DNA from: Nymphaea colorata
Taxonomy: Eukaryota > Streptophyta > Magnoliopsida > Nymphaeales > Nymphaeaceae
Direction of reading: 5' to 3'
Length of the DNA stretch: 38,113 bases
Assembly (NCBI RefSeq): GCF_008831285.2
Contig: NW_022205252.1
Location: 1 to 38,113, forward strand
In this document: piece after piece, positions 1-9,760 of the stretch
How the letters are laid out: every line of letters begins with the position of its first letter
Position numbering within the stretch: the stretch's first letter is position 1
Translations under genes and position numbers: made by a program
Notes under the pieces: model-generated
What the model saw: only the letters and a program-made list of their open reading frames with translations
Databases searched by the model: none
Told to the model about the DNA's origin: nothing

Positions 1-14
1 TGAGTGATGATGAA

Positions 15-626
15 TCAAGCCGTGGGTAGGTTGGTCTTCTTGATGAAGTGCATGTTTTATATGACTCCGCCCTTTCTGTTGTATTTAAGTTTGTCCTCGA
101 TGCCCTCCTGCTTCACGAAGCCCTTCCAGTCCAGCTTGCTCTTGCCCACTGAGTTAATTTTGCGACTTCTGTTGTAGATTGCCCGCATGACGTGGTTGAG
201 GTATTGATAGGCGATGTGAGTCTTCCTTCTCTAAAACTACTCAGGATTCTATTCGTGATGGTGCTGCTCCAACAATTCGTAGTTTTGCTTCTTTTCGATG
301 ATCTCCAGCTGGCCAGTCTCCTCGTTTAGCATGAACTCCTTTCCTGCGAACATCACTCGTTTGTTTGGCTTCATCGATTCACTGTTCAGGATCTTCTCAG
401 CTATCTCCAGGGAGTTTAGGCAATTTCTTCCGAAGGTTTCACTTTTTTATTAACAGAGAGCTCGTATTCTTCTCGCATTTGATTGTATAGGTCGAGTGTG
501 GTCTGCTCGGCCAGACGAATCTTGCGCTTGCGTTCATGCTCCTGGCGGTAGAGAGCCTTCCTGCTTGGTGGGATTGTAATCTTCATCTTCTTCGGACTCG
601 TAGTCCTGGAAATATTTTCGCATCAT
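15..626 (-). CDS. SWC5: BCNT-C domain protein (SWC5/CFDP1-like chromatin remodelling subunit)
   Basis: Read with TAA/TAG as Gln, the minus strand gives a ~200-residue protein. The N-terminus is acidic (DYESEEDEDY), followed by a charged helical middle (KALYRQEHERKRKIRLAEQ). The C-terminus carries the BCNT-C signature SKLDWKGFVKQEGIEDKL followed by YNRKGG, and the frame ends at TGA (15-17). BCNT-C proteins (yeast Swc5, animal CFDP1/Yeti) are subunits of the SWR1/SRCAP complex that deposits H2A.Z. The start chosen is the ATG pair at 621-626, because it leads straight into the acidic segment. Two single-base shifts are needed, near 565 and near 420; the second fits a lost T in a short T run. Four in-frame TAR codons support the ciliate code. 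The domain call is firm, the exact N-terminus is not. Confidence 0.78.
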
Positions 627-747
627 CTGGCGGCAATAGATTATATATGAATTCAGGCATCCACGCATGATGACCGATGCATACGATCCGTAGCGGTAAA
701 GTAGATGTGTAGGTGGGTGGATGATGGTGATAAAGTATGAAATGGAA

Positions 748-1155
748 TCACTTGTATCCGTTAGTAATGGCCTGATTGCGTTGCAGACAGTGAATTATGA
801 ATCGCTAGAAGTTGTTAGGGTCCTTGATGCTCTCGATGAAGCCCTCACTCAGGAAGTTTTTCAAGTTCCACAGTCCTTCGGGGTATCTGATAAGTCTGAG
901 CCAGTGCTTTTGGAAAAGGTAGGACAGTCCGCGTAGGTAGTCCTGGAAGCGAGGATCATAGAGGTATCCCCTGACGTGAAGTTGGCGCAAATATCCCACA
1001 TCTCCCAGCATCTGCACAAACTCGATGTCCTTCACGAACTGCTTATACAGTTCGTAGGCCTCCTCGGTATCGTAGGGAGTCACCTCTGGCTTCTCGCTGC
1101 CCAGCTACTCGCTCTCCTGGTTGAACTCGTTCTACTCCGAGCGCGATGATGACAT
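748..1155 (-). CDS. MED31: Mediator complex subunit 31 (MED31/SOH1)
   Basis: This is an uninterrupted 135-codon frame with three in-frame TAG codons and a TGA stop. The core matches the Soh1/MED31 family: FVKDIEFVQMLGDVGYL, then HVRGYLYDPRFQDYL, then LIRYPEGLWNL and a short C-terminal helix. MED31 is a conserved small subunit of the Mediator middle module and contacts RNA polymerase II transcription machinery in the nucleus. The N-terminal ~28 residues are a Ser/Glu-rich extension with two TAG codons; homologs often begin close to the core, so the start at 1155 is the longest reasonable choice. An AT-rich TATA-like run lies immediately upstream. The next gene starts divergently only ~10 bases away on the other strand. 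Confidence 0.9.
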
Positions 1156-1190
1156 TTATTTAAATATGCTGCCGCAAGCCTAATCGAAGT
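1156..1190. promoter_or_regulatory. Very short divergent intergenic region
   Basis: MED31 (leftward) and the kinase-like gene (rightward) have candidate start codons only about ten bases apart, around an AT-rich TTTATTTAAATATG stretch. The AT run could serve as a shared TATA-like element with very short leaders. If the kinase really starts at a later Met, the region is longer. Confidence 0.3.
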
Positions 1191-3190
1191 GGGGTAGGGG
1201 GGCAGAGCTCGAAAAAGGCAGAGGCGAGGGAAGGGAGGGCGAGAAGGCGAGAGAGGGCCAGCTGCGGCACCTCAGGGAGCTGGACCTGGAACAGATAGAA
1301 AAACCAAAAACTCTAGTCATCCTCCATTACTGTGGCAAGCGTATCTCTGTTCCTCTCTTTCAAGAGGTGCCCAATCTCGCCCAACTGCTCTACCACCACA
1401 TCTCCAAACTGGAACAGGCAGTGCTCAGCAACTAACCGGCCTGGGAAAAAAATTCTAATGCGCAGATCGTGTGCTTCGAGATAAAAAAGGACTCTGCAGC
1501 CATGAGCGCCCCTGAGCGAGAGTCGATGGCGATTTGCGAAGCGATGTCCTGCTCAGCTTGCTCCGCATCGAGGGCAAGGCGGAAGAAACCCCCTAAGAAC
1601 TGGCCTTCAGAGTGGACGTCACCAAGGTCTACAAGTACCTATAAATACAGCCTTTCTTTCGCTATTTTGAAGAAGCGCCCAGGCAGTACCCGCAATTCCG
1701 CCACCAGCAGGACTTTCCCTACTTCCAATTCCATCGCATACTCGCCCAAACCCGCATCAGCAGCACTTTTCTCGCCCGCAGGGTCAGCAATGGCCACTTC
1801 TACGCAGTCAAAGTCTACGCCAGTGGGGCCAAAACTGGACTGGACGAGCTTAGGACGGTAGAGCATCTGCAGCGGACGGACCAAGCACGCAGAGACGCAG
1901 AAATGAGGTGTGGGTTGCTTGTGAGATCGCATCTCAGTGCACTCATACCCCATCCTTAGGCTGAAGAGGGGACTCTGATGATGAGACTTCCTGCAAGTAT
2001 ATTGCTCTGGCTTCGCCGTGTACGATTCGATTGATATAGTCTTCGCAAGAGGCACGCTTGAAGAATTGCTAAAAGATGCACGCTACAACAGATCACGTCG
2101 CATTTTAGAGATGGACTGTCTAAACTACCTGAAGGAATGATGTGGGGTGCTCACTTGCTCCACGAAAAGTATAATCTTATCCACCGCGCCATCCTTCCTG
2201 CCCACTTACAGATCGACCAGAACGGGCAGCTTCGCCTCACCGCCTACTTTTCCTGCGTTCCTTGCTACGGACCAGATGGCCACGCTGCTTACGTCCACAA
2301 GGGGAGCACACTGGAGGAGATCCTGAGGAGGTGTTCGAGGAAGGAGAGTATGAAGTGGGCGAGTTCACTGCGCCGGAAGTGGTGAAGGGACAGCCTTACA
2401 ACTACCTTGTTGACTTTTACGCCATCGGAGTCATCATCCGCAAGCTTTATGAGCTCAGCCAGGCCCACGACGTATCCCCGTAAGCCAAAATAACGAGAAC
2501 TTGATGATGACCATGATCAACCGGCTCACCTCTGCCGACCTGCGCCAGCGTGAAGCCATCGTCCTCGAAATAATTGAGGACATCGAAAGGGAAAACTTGG
2601 AGCAAGTAGAGCCCCCACTCGGCCTTTCCTCACTAGTGCTGCAAGATATTAAGGTGGGAAGGCAAATCGAGTATCCAGGAAGCAAAAAATTTATTGAAAA
2701 CTAGGAATCCGGAAACGGAGTATAGCTGGACATAATCACAAACTATTTCCGCAAACCTAGAGCAAAAGCCACGCTTCTAAGGCCTAGTGCTAAGCGGACC
2801 GCTCCCAAACGCACCTCCAAAGAAAAACAGTCTGTGAAAAACAGTCGCTAAAAAAGCTAAAAATGCCTCAGTAAAGCCTCCGCAGATTCCCTCATCGATC
2901 AGCATCGAAAGGTCTCCAAGAAGAAGACAGGGTCGCTCTCGAAAGAAGCTCTCCACTCACAGTCACGGGAAAAAGAGGGGAAAGGACAGACAAGGAAGGA
3001 GGTACCTGCTGAGTCCCCTGCGAAGAAGGGCGGGAAGAGCAAGTCTATCGAGAGGAAAAAGAAAGAAGAAGGGAAAATGCAGACCCACCAGGAAGAGAAG
3101 CCCACTTACAGCGCACTGCTCCCGAAAAGTCCCAAACCGCAAGCAGTGACCCGCAACAAGTCGCCCCTCAACCGCGAAAAGCACAAATGA
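1166..3190 (+). CDS. Predicted AGC-like pseudokinase with basic, low-complexity C-terminal tail
   Basis: A kinase-like domain is readable after four or five single-base frame corrections and TAR=Gln. A strand resembling the Gly-rich loop leads to FYAVKVY, with the conserved Lys at about 1810. After the hinge and helix E comes the catalytic loop, which reads IHRAILPAHLQID at about 2179-2217 instead of HRDLKPEN. The DFG position reads LTAYF (2236-2250). The activation segment ends in FTAPEVVKGQPYNY and helix F has DFYAIGVI. The catalytic-loop Asp, Lys and Asn and the DFG Asp are therefore all replaced, while the VAVK Lys and APE remain, as in pseudokinases. The N-terminal ~200 residues are unrecognised. 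The C-terminal ~200 residues are Lys/Ser-rich, probably disordered, and end at TGA (3188-3190). The start at 1166 is the first in-frame ATG and is uncertain. Confidence 0.72.
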
Positions 3191-3941
3191 TTATCGAGTT
3201 TTCACTCTCATATGTACCTAATCAATTTAAGAAAACACTTCAGAAGGAAATTATCTATCTTTATGTTTTACGATTATATTATGGGGGAGGAAATCTTTCT
3301 GATGGAGATAGACCGCAATTTTTTTTACTTCTTATCCTTTGTTTAAGCGCTTTATGTTATCTTTTTTACTTTTCCTTTCCTATCCTTCCCTTTATTTGTT
3401 GTGATGCTTTAATTCTACCCGCATACGATGCACATCTGTACTCTCTTTATTGGTAGTACTGGTGGTACGCAAGGTAAGCAGCAGTATGCTATTACAGGTC
3501 CACCTTTCGTTTATTTATTTGGGGAGCTTTGCGATAATGCTAAATACCAACGAAATATCCACATTGATGGCATGATACAAACTGGCGAAAGTGGTAGCTG
3601 TTTAACCAAATCCGAAGGAAAGCCAACAGAAAAAGACAAAATAAGGGTGGTAGTTATCCCAGTACCGCACTATTTTGCCTGCTGGAAGACTCTTGCAATT
3701 TTGTGAGTGCGTTGCTTGTTTGAGAATAAAAAGGAGGCGCATTTTATCCCGCCATCCATCAGCTAGTCCAGCATCAGGCTAGAAACCCTATGTTCAGGCC
3801 TAACTATCAAACTTAATACTTCACTATTAGGCTAACAGATATCATATACTTTTATCTTAATACCGCCCAGCCTTTTCTTATAGGGCAGGGAGGGATATCA
3901 ATATGAAAACTGTATGATTGGGATGATGGATGGGATTCAGA
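3191..3941. other. Spacer at left edge of the small-protein array
   Basis: No supported gene. The left part is T-rich (TTTTTTACTT, CTTTTTTACTTTTCC). From about 3400 to 3700 it weakly resembles the spacers near 10200-10560 and 11490-11640, sharing a GACCGCA-TAT-TC...CTG-TGG-AAA-CT patch (around 3665, 10478 and 11524). This looks like the remnant of an array spacer. The last ~60 bases hold the conserved post-stop motif of copy 1. Confidence 0.4.
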
Positions 3942-4237
3942 TCAAATTTCGTAGGCCGAAAGCACTGGATTATCGGTGGATGGGAATTTGTGAATTGAAG
4001 TGTGACTATCAAGTTCGACTTGCTGGCATCGTGAATTAAGGTGAATGTTGGGGAATTGGGGGCCGAGAGTTCGATCATTGCGCCGTTTTTGGGATTTGGA
4101 TAGGAAACAGCCTTGCCTCCATTCTCAGTCAGGGAAGTGGTGAAAAGGTTTCCACCGTCAATCGTGTACTTCAAGGTGGCGAGATAGGCTCCATAGCCGA
4201 TGAGGAGTGGGTTCTGCTTGATGGTGACGGTGACCAT
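3942..4237 (-). CDS. Array family copy 1 (subfamily A/B intermediate, lacks the usual N-terminus)
   Basis: This copy starts at MVTVTIKQNPLLIGYGAYLA and so lacks the MLKAATKxLRANY leader of its sisters. Its first residues align with the segment just after that leader (NVTT...). It then shows the family body: LKYTIDGGNLFTTSLTENGG, SYPNPKNGAMIELSA and LIHDASKSNLIV. One single-base shift near 3965 is needed to reach the conserved ending AYE-x-TGA, followed by the shared GATCT-AATCCCATCCAT motif. A TATA-like TTTATAATATTAAAA lies just upstream of the ATG. The function of the family is unknown. No signal peptide, membrane segment or cysteine pattern is visible. Confidence 0.6.
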
Positions 4238-4450
4238 TGACTTTTTAATATTATAAACAAAGCGAAAAGGACTTCAATTTAATGGAAAGTCGAAGGTGTG
4301 TGGAAGGCGAGAGGCTAAGTTTTCCTATACAGAATCGAAGCGCCTGTCGTTGGGTGCCATCAACCAAATTTAGTATCCTAACTTTTTACTCCCCAAAATG
4401 AGGCCCAAACATCAAATAATCAAAATAGGGAATAAACATGAGGGAAAAGC
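4238..4450 (-). promoter_or_regulatory. Upstream cassette of copy 1 (type A, diverged)
   Basis: On the plus strand it contains the diverged landmarks of the cassette found upstream of every subfamily A gene: TTTCCTATACAGAATCG, AGTATCCTAACTTTTTA and ATCAAAATAGGGAATAAACA. Conservation across copies while the spacers diverge suggests promoter or leader function. Confidence 0.45.
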
Positions 4451-5329
4451 GATTGATTCTGGTTTATCTCTTCTTAGAGAAGCCCATCCTCTCCTGAACT
4501 TCACGCAAAACTTCATTTGAGACATTTATGATAACAGAATCTGTCATTTGAAACTTTGGGCGATTGGCAGCCAAACAATATTGTCCTGATGTCCATCGAT
4601 AGCAGCTTCATGCTCCCCGAACTAATTACCATAATTCTATAAATCTTCTATTTCGTTTCTTTACTTCCTTCCTCTCTTTTACTTCCCTCCGCCACCTTTC
4701 CAATACGCCCTTGACAGTTTTACTTTCGCTCTCCATAAACCTGATGATGCTTTGAGTATTCCTAAGGATTTCCAGAATGCTGATGGTCTCTTTTGTTTCG
4801 ATTGTTGTTTAGAGAGAGATGCGGACCAGCAAGAAAATCGATGATGTGACTCACTTAAAAATCGGTCTTGGTGCAATTTAATGCAAAGAGGAGGGTTTCC
4901 AAACGGAAAAGTGAGTATGTGAAAAGGACAGAGCGGACAGACGGTGCAACATTAATAAGGGAGGCCACCAGTCCACCTTACTTCAACGATGATCCGAAAC
5001 GGGACTAGATAAGAACCATGAAGAATATCCTGGTGTGAGTAGGCTGATGCTTTGGGGGACTTTGCTTGTGCTGTATAGGATAATTATGGAGTTGCAGACG
5101 CCTACGCTAATGCTACTTCCGCAGCAGAAGGCCATTAGGGAAAGGGATCGGAAGCTTGGGTGGTCTTCGGCTTCGGCTTTGGCTCTGAGGCGTGATGGAT
5201 TTTCCCAATATGAATATGTATTGATTCATAAATCAGTTTTTCCTTCTCTAAAGTTCGACCTTGCTTTGGCCTTCTTTGAGAAAAGAGGGATGTCCTTTGC
5301 ATAAAATGGGATTATTGATGGGATTGAGA
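4451..5329. other. Array spacer between copies 1 and 2
   Basis: No gene recognised. The stretch 4690-4880 is related to 13640-13800: both share ATGCTGATG(G)TCTCTTTT, a TTGTTGTTT(A/G)GAG patch and an ATCGATGATG...CACTTAA...AATCGG patch. It is therefore an old spacer repeat. The remainder shows nothing I can assign. Confidence 0.4.
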
Positions 5330-5683
5330 TCATGATTAACCGGCACTTACAATTACTTTTCCTTATACGAACCAAAAATGGACATTGAGGCGTTGAGCTT
5401 CTTTGGCGGGGGTGACGATCGGGTCATAGTGGGATCCGCAACCGTTGTAAGCATTTCTGACGTTGTCGGTGGCTCTAATCATGATCTAGGTATTTGGATC
5501 AGGTGTAGGAGACGGTACAGGCCTGCCCTGGTTGGCAGTGATGAGATTGGAGTACAGGTAGCCTCCTACCATGGTATAGCTGATAGTTGCCAGAGGAGCT
5601 CCGTAATTGTAGGTGCCGGGTGGGTTTTGCATAGTGATCACCTAATAATTGGCTCTGAGGACTTTGGTAGCAGCTCTTAGCAT
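5330..5683 (-). CDS. Array family copy 2 (subfamily A, 117 aa, four in-frame TAR codons)
   Basis: This is a full-length member with no frameshift: 118 codons including TGA, the same length as copies 3, 4 and 9. It begins MLRAATKVLRANY-TAG-VITMQNP and contains GAPLATISYTMVGGYLYSNL, PVPSPTPDPNT-TAG-IMIRATDNV, EAQRLNVHFWFV-TAA-G and an ending G-TAA-S-TGA. The first TAG (5642-5644) aligns with CAG in copies 4 and 8 and the second with CAA in copies 6 and 7, which makes this the best single gene here for the TAR=Gln code. It is followed by the conserved TGATCTCAATCCCAT motif. The product is predicted to be beta-rich with a short basic amphipathic N-terminus. Function unknown. Confidence 0.8.
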
Positions 5684-5935
5684 TCTCTGAGTTAAAAAGA
5701 TTATAAATAAACCTAAAAGATCCTTGGCTTGAGGAAAGGATGAAGGAAGCGAAATGGGAGAGGGTCCGTTTTCCCATACAGAATCGGAGTGAGACTTCGG
5801 CTCAGCGCTCCTTTTTGGCAGTTGATCCGCTTTAGGCTCCTGTAGGGCCATATGGTATCATAACTTTTCATTTCAAAATCAGGCCTAACTATCAAAGAGC
5901 GAAAATGGGAATTAATCAGAAGCGAAAAGTTAGCT
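5684..5935 (-). promoter_or_regulatory. Upstream cassette of copy 2 (type A)
   Basis: On the plus strand it reads TTTTCCCATACAGAATCGGA, then TATGGTATCATAACTTTTCA, then AAATGGGAATTAATCA, the same order and spacing as in the other type A cassettes. An AT-rich TTATAAATAAACC run lies directly upstream of the ATG. Confidence 0.55.
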
Positions 5936-6512
5936 TTGCACTTCTTCTCCTTTGTTCTCAGCCTACCTTGGACTTTGCGCGGAACTTTAAACCTTTTCTT
6001 TTCATTCCGTTCGCTTCTTCCTCGACTTTTCTGACCACATCTTTGCTTTTCTGGTTTGGCAAGGCGATGCTTCCGGAGGAGAAGACTACTAGAGTAATAC
6101 AAACTTTTGATGTCGCCGTCTTTTCTACATTGCTTTGGAGTGATGGATTGATGAGGATATCGATAAAAGCGACGATGAGAATCTGCTTCCGCTTCGACGA
6201 AAGCCAACCGCCTACCTCTCTTCTGTGCTGGTTTTTTCCGATGCATGACCACCCTTCCTTCCCTCTTTATTTTTTACTTTTTTGATGCTTACTCTTGGTG
6301 AAGCATCTCTTGGCTCCTGATCTCAGCAGAAACCTACTAAGGAGGGTATTGGCTTGGCTGTTCCGAGGGAATATTGATGATTTTTTCTTTTTTTTGAGGC
6401 TTTAGCTCAGAAGTATGGTGTGCCGAAAATATATCAATAGAGGTAGATGGCTTCGAGCAACAATCCCAAGACCCATACAAATTGGTTGGCATAGATACAG
6501 TTAATTGATCAA
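5936..6512. other. Spacer between copy 2 and the Alba gene
   Basis: No gene I can support. Long frames exist on both strands, but with one stop codon these are expected by chance and none shows a recognisable domain. A GAGGATATCGATA-A...GATGAGAAT-TGCTT patch near 6150 recurs near 9057, so part of it is array-spacer repeat. Confidence 0.35.
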
Positions 6513-6869
6513 TCACGCTTTGGTGAGAGTGATATGGATTGCCGATCTCTCCTTTATCATAAGCTTTCCCTCGTGGTCGGTAATAGCAGGCACAGAATCA
6601 GTGACTATATTCGCCTTCAGATAGGGATACTCCTCCATCAGCCTTACCTGCAGCCGTACTGCCTTTTCAATGGCTGCAGTCATTGCATGCAAGACGATTG
6701 TTCCATGTTTGGTGAGAACCTTGCGAGCGTGCTTCAGGTAGACCTCAAACGGACGGCTTGCTCGAAGGTAGATCTAGTTGAATCGAGCCTTCTCGTGGGG
6801 TACTGGCAGCTTAGTAGGCTTAACTTCGGAGATGGTTTCCCCTGCGTCTTCATTCATTTCAGCCAGCAT
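6513..6869 (-). CDS. Alba-domain nucleic-acid-binding protein (Alba / Rpp20-Rpp25-like)
   Basis: A clean 118-residue frame with one in-frame TAG and a TGA stop, hidden within the array. After a ~30-residue lead it shows the Alba fold: RFN-TAG-IYLRASRPFEVYL (strand 1), KHARKVLTKHGTIVLHAMTA (helix then strand), AIEKAVRLQVRLMEEYPYL (helix 2), KANIVTDSVP and RSAIHITLTKA (last strands). The Y-L...A...HG...LHA...AI-KA pattern is characteristic of eukaryotic Alba proteins, which are RNase P/MRP subunits or general RNA/DNA-binding proteins. The segment cannot decide between these. It uses the same strand as the array genes but lacks their promoter cassette, so it looks like an ordinary gene enclosed by array expansion. 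Confidence 0.75.
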
Positions 6870-7189
6870 ATATACATATAAGAGAAAGGCCGGTGTAACT
6901 ATCTGGAACTCCAAAGAAGCATGAATCCTATAAACCTAATCATTATTAGATTATCACTGCCAATTTACGATATTGGCGTTCCATAAATCGTCAAGATAAG
7001 GCTGCATTGAATAAGCTGCAAAGGAGTTAGTCGAAGCCGTTCAAGCTTTATCAAGGCCTTAAAGCTTTTCAAAGGCAAGCATATCCAACATAAATATATA
7101 GAATGCTTCTATTAGGAATCAGGTTTCAAAATATATTTCCAGATAATGGTTAATTATGGTTAGGGATATGGATGGGATTAGATCATGGT
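6870..7189. other. Spacer upstream of Alba / downstream of copy 3
   Basis: AT-rich, no gene. Contains CTTATCAAGGCC-type patches and ends in the copy 3 post-stop sequence (ACCATGATCTAATCCCATCCAT on the minus strand). The AT-rich TATATATA near 6868-6880 may belong to the Alba promoter. Confidence 0.4.
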
Positions 7190-7543
7190 TCAAAATGATT
7201 CAAAAGCAGTCAGGACCGCTGCTCCGTATGAGAATGTGAAACTGGCAGTCACGTTCTCGTAGCCTGGGGCGTGTATAATGCTGGCGGTGAAGACGGATGC
7301 GGGAGTGGGGTAAGATTGTCTGACGTTCTCAAGGGCGCTAAAGCTGACAGTTGAGTAGTTAGCAGGTGCGGGAGCTGAGATAATAGGGATACCGGATTGG
7401 ACGATTTTGTTGTATTGGCCACCAGATTGCATTGGGTAGCTGATCATTACCAAAGGGGAATAGTATAGGAAGGTGTTGGGCGGGTATTGTGAGGTATAGA
7501 TGGTGTAGTTTGCCCTGAGGAATTTAGTGGCAGCTTTGAGCAT
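7190..7543 (-). CDS. Array family copy 3 (subfamily A, 117 aa)
   Basis: A full-length, uninterrupted member with no TAR codons. It starts MLKAATKFLRANYTIYTSQ, followed by YYSPLVMISYPMQSGG, ISAPAPANYSTVSFSALENV and a C-terminal TASFTFSYGAAVLTAFESF before TGA. It is more Ser/Tyr-rich and more diverged in the middle than copies 5-8. Alternating hydrophobic and polar residues suggest a small beta-sandwich. No known domain recognised. Confidence 0.82.
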   Translation of the reverse strand: MLKAATKFLRANYTIYTSQYPPNTFLYYSPLVMISYPMQSGGQYNKIVQSGIPIISAPAPANYSTVSFSALENVRQSYPTPASVFTASIIHAPGYENVTASFTFSYGAAVLTAFESF

Positions 7544-7800
7544 CTTCTTTTTGTCTGAGATTATTAATCAAAAAACAATCCTCCACTTAAAGAAAACCTA
7601 AAGTTATGGGAAAGGGGAGAAACTCCGTTTTTCTATACAGAATTGGCTTGAGGCTCTGGGTCGGTTCTTTTTTTCTTGTTGCTGTTCAGCTTTGGTCTCC
7701 GTTCGGACCCCTATGGTATCTTAACTTTTCCTCTCCGAAATCAAGATTCAAACTATCAAAAAATGAAAATGGGAAATAAATAAAGCAAAAAAAAATTGTT
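7544..7800 (-). promoter_or_regulatory. Upstream cassette of copy 3 (type A)
   Basis: Plus-strand landmarks are CTCCGTTTTTCTATACAGAA, TATGGTATCTTAACTTTTCC and AAAATGGGAAATAAA. The start-proximal sequence is the AT-rich GATTATTAATC(A)AAAA. Confidence 0.55.
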
Positions 7801-8072
7801 TTGGTTCCCTCCATTCTCTTCACTTCCCTACAGGAGCTTTGCTATTCCTCGAGCTTCGTACAATATTGTCAACACAAAACTATCCTTTAATTTTTGAGCA
7901 AACGACCACGAATCTTTGCTTCCTTGAAGCCTCCGTCCGTGCCTTAACATCATTTAGCTTATTATTATCCTTGGGTTTTCAAACACTAGCACAAGAATTC
8001 CTGCTTTTAATATAAAATAGATTAATAAAGAAATAATCTGCAGAAAGGATAAAGGGATGGATGGGATTGAGA
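7801..8072. other. Spacer between copies 3 and 4
   Basis: No gene seen. Pyrimidine-rich left part (CCCTCCATTCTCTTCACTTCC), AT-rich right part, ending in the post-stop motif of copy 4. Confidence 0.35.
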
Positions 8073-8426
8073 TCATGATTCGTAGGCATACAGGTAAGCC
8101 TGACCGGAATAGAAATAGTAGCTGACATTCAAGGTTTGAGACTGCTGGTTGTGGTTGAGGGCCGCGTTGAAGTTGGATCCGGTATTCTGGTAGGCTTGTC
8201 TGACGTTTTCGGTGGCGCTGAGATTGATCATGGTGCCTGCAGCGGGTTGGGGGGACGGCACAGAGGCACCGCCGTTGGCAGTGAGGAGGTTAGTGTATGG
8301 ATAACCTCCTTGCATTTGGTAGCTGATGAGGGCCAGAGGGGATCCAATTGGGAAGGTGTAGACAGGACTTTGCGTGGTGATCACCTGGTAGTTGGCTCTG
8401 AGGACTTTGGTGGCAGCTTTGAGCAT
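8073..8426 (-). CDS. Array family copy 4 (subfamily A, 117 aa)
   Basis: A full-length, uninterrupted member: MLKAATKVLRANYQVITTQS, then PLALISYQMQGGYPYTNLL, SATENVRQAY, QQSQTLNVSYYFYSG and YAYES before TGA. Residue 14 is CAG (Gln), where copy 2 has TAG. The Gln in SYQMQGG aligns with TAA in copy 8. This is the best reference sequence for the family because it needs no corrections and no recoding. Confidence 0.85.
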   Translation of the reverse strand: MLKAATKVLRANYQVITTQSPVYTFPIGSPLALISYQMQGGYPYTNLLTANGGASVPSPQPAAGTMINLSATENVRQAYQNTGSNFNAALNHNQQSQTLNVSYYFYSGQAYLYAYES

Positions 8427-8690
8427 TTTCCTTTTGTTTAAGATTATAAATCAAACAAACGGTCCTCCACTTAAAGGACACTTGAATATATGCGAATGGG
8501 TAGAAACTACGCTTTCCTATAGATAATCTGACTGGGATCTAGATAGATGCTTGTTTTCGATTAATGTTCCGTTTAATAGTCCATTTGGGCCTATAAGGTA
8601 TCTTAATTTTTTCCCTCTCAAATCGAAATGCCATCTAAAAATGAAAATGGAAAATAAACACATATGAAAAACGAAAAATTTGACATTTTT
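8427..8690 (-). promoter_or_regulatory. Upstream cassette of copy 4 (type A, diverged)
   Basis: Plus strand: CTCCACTTAAAGGACAC, CGCTTTCCTATAGATAATC, AAGGTATCTTAATTTTTTCC and AATGGAAAATAAACACAT. The order is conserved and the sequence is looser than in copies 5-8. Confidence 0.5.
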
Positions 8691-9400
8691 TCTTTGGAAG
8701 CCTCTTCCTTTTGACCACTTAATTATCTTTTTTGGCATTTTTTTATACGAAATCGTATTTTTTAGCAGCATTGCAGCATTTCGATTGGCGGCGGTTGAAT
8801 CAAAATTATTCTGGCCAATGCCGGACGCAAACTAAGCACTTGGCTTTCATTTTTTAGATTGTTTTGATCTATCTTTTCCTTCTCTTCTGCCTACATTCCT
8901 TCCTTTCCTCTATTACTTTGCGTCGTATGAACTCAATTACACCATTGCATTCCTCTCTTTACTCTGCAACACTCTCAAAGAAATTACACGTTGTTTATTC
9001 AAAGTAATGATGGTTCCCATCTTTTGCGAAGCTGTTTAGAAGCATACACGACCTTAGAGGATATCGATACAGATGATGAGAATATGCTTTGATTAAAATC
9101 GACCAACAAGAAGGTTCCTCCCTTAAAAAAAGAAGAGTCGGGGAAAATACTCATTAATAAAAAAGCTCAGAAGTATCATACCTCCCTTAATATTTTGACT
9201 TATCCGCCTTATCCCTCTTGATTGCCTTGAGGTAGGAAAGGAGGCTTATTCTACTAGCTTCTAACTTCGAGACACTATCTTCAGTTCATCTTAATCCTTG
9301 AGAACATTAAATACTCTTGGGCTGCTTGCTACTTTTTAAGGTATTCGATGGCTTTTAAATCTTAATAAAGAGATGATTAGCAATATTTATGAGATTAAGA
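8691..9400. other. Spacer between copies 4 and 5
   Basis: No supported gene. It is AT-rich with pyrimidine tracts. A GAGGATATCGATACAGATGAT patch near 9057 recurs near 6150. The right end contains CTTAATAAAGAGATGAT followed by the copy 5 post-stop sequence. Confidence 0.35.
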
Positions 9401-9760
9401 TCATTGTTCGCATTGATAGATGTTTACGATTGTCGAGCCAAATAAGAATGAGAAATCGGCACGAAGGCTCTAGCATCCTGAAACGTGAGTAGCGGAGACG
9501 GCGAAAACGGATTCAGGACTAGTTTGAAATTCTCTGACGTTTCCAGTCGCACTGACAGTGATTAGGGTGTTAGGAGCTGGTTGGGGAGCTTGGATAGGAT
9601 AGCTATTGTTCGAAGTAAGAAGAGTAGTGTAGGGCTAGCCTCCACGAGTTCGGTAGCTGACAATAGCCAGAGGATCTCCATATTTGAAGGTGTAGGGGGG
9701 ATTTTGTGTTGTGTATATGTTGTAGCTTGCCCTAATAATTTTCGTAGCAGCTTTGAGCAT
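9401..9760 (-). CDS. Array family copy 5 (subfamily A, 119 aa, two in-frame TAG codons)
   Basis: A full-length frame without indels: MLKAATKIIRASYNIYTTQN, KYGDPLAIVSYRTRGG-TAG-PYTTLL, APQPAPNTLITVSATGNV, HVSGC-TAG-SLRADFSFLFG and an ending NIYQCEQ before TGA. The second TAG aligns with CAG in copies 6 and 7 (YQSLN, CQSLN). Upstream DNA is nearly identical to that of copy 6, so the two cassettes duplicated recently although the coding bodies differ. Confidence 0.8.

Noticed and set aside
5713-6285. Overlapping long frames on both strands (Lys/Arg-rich minus, hydrophobic plus)
   Set aside because: They are complementary shadows over the copy 2 cassette and spacer; neither has a coherent domain.
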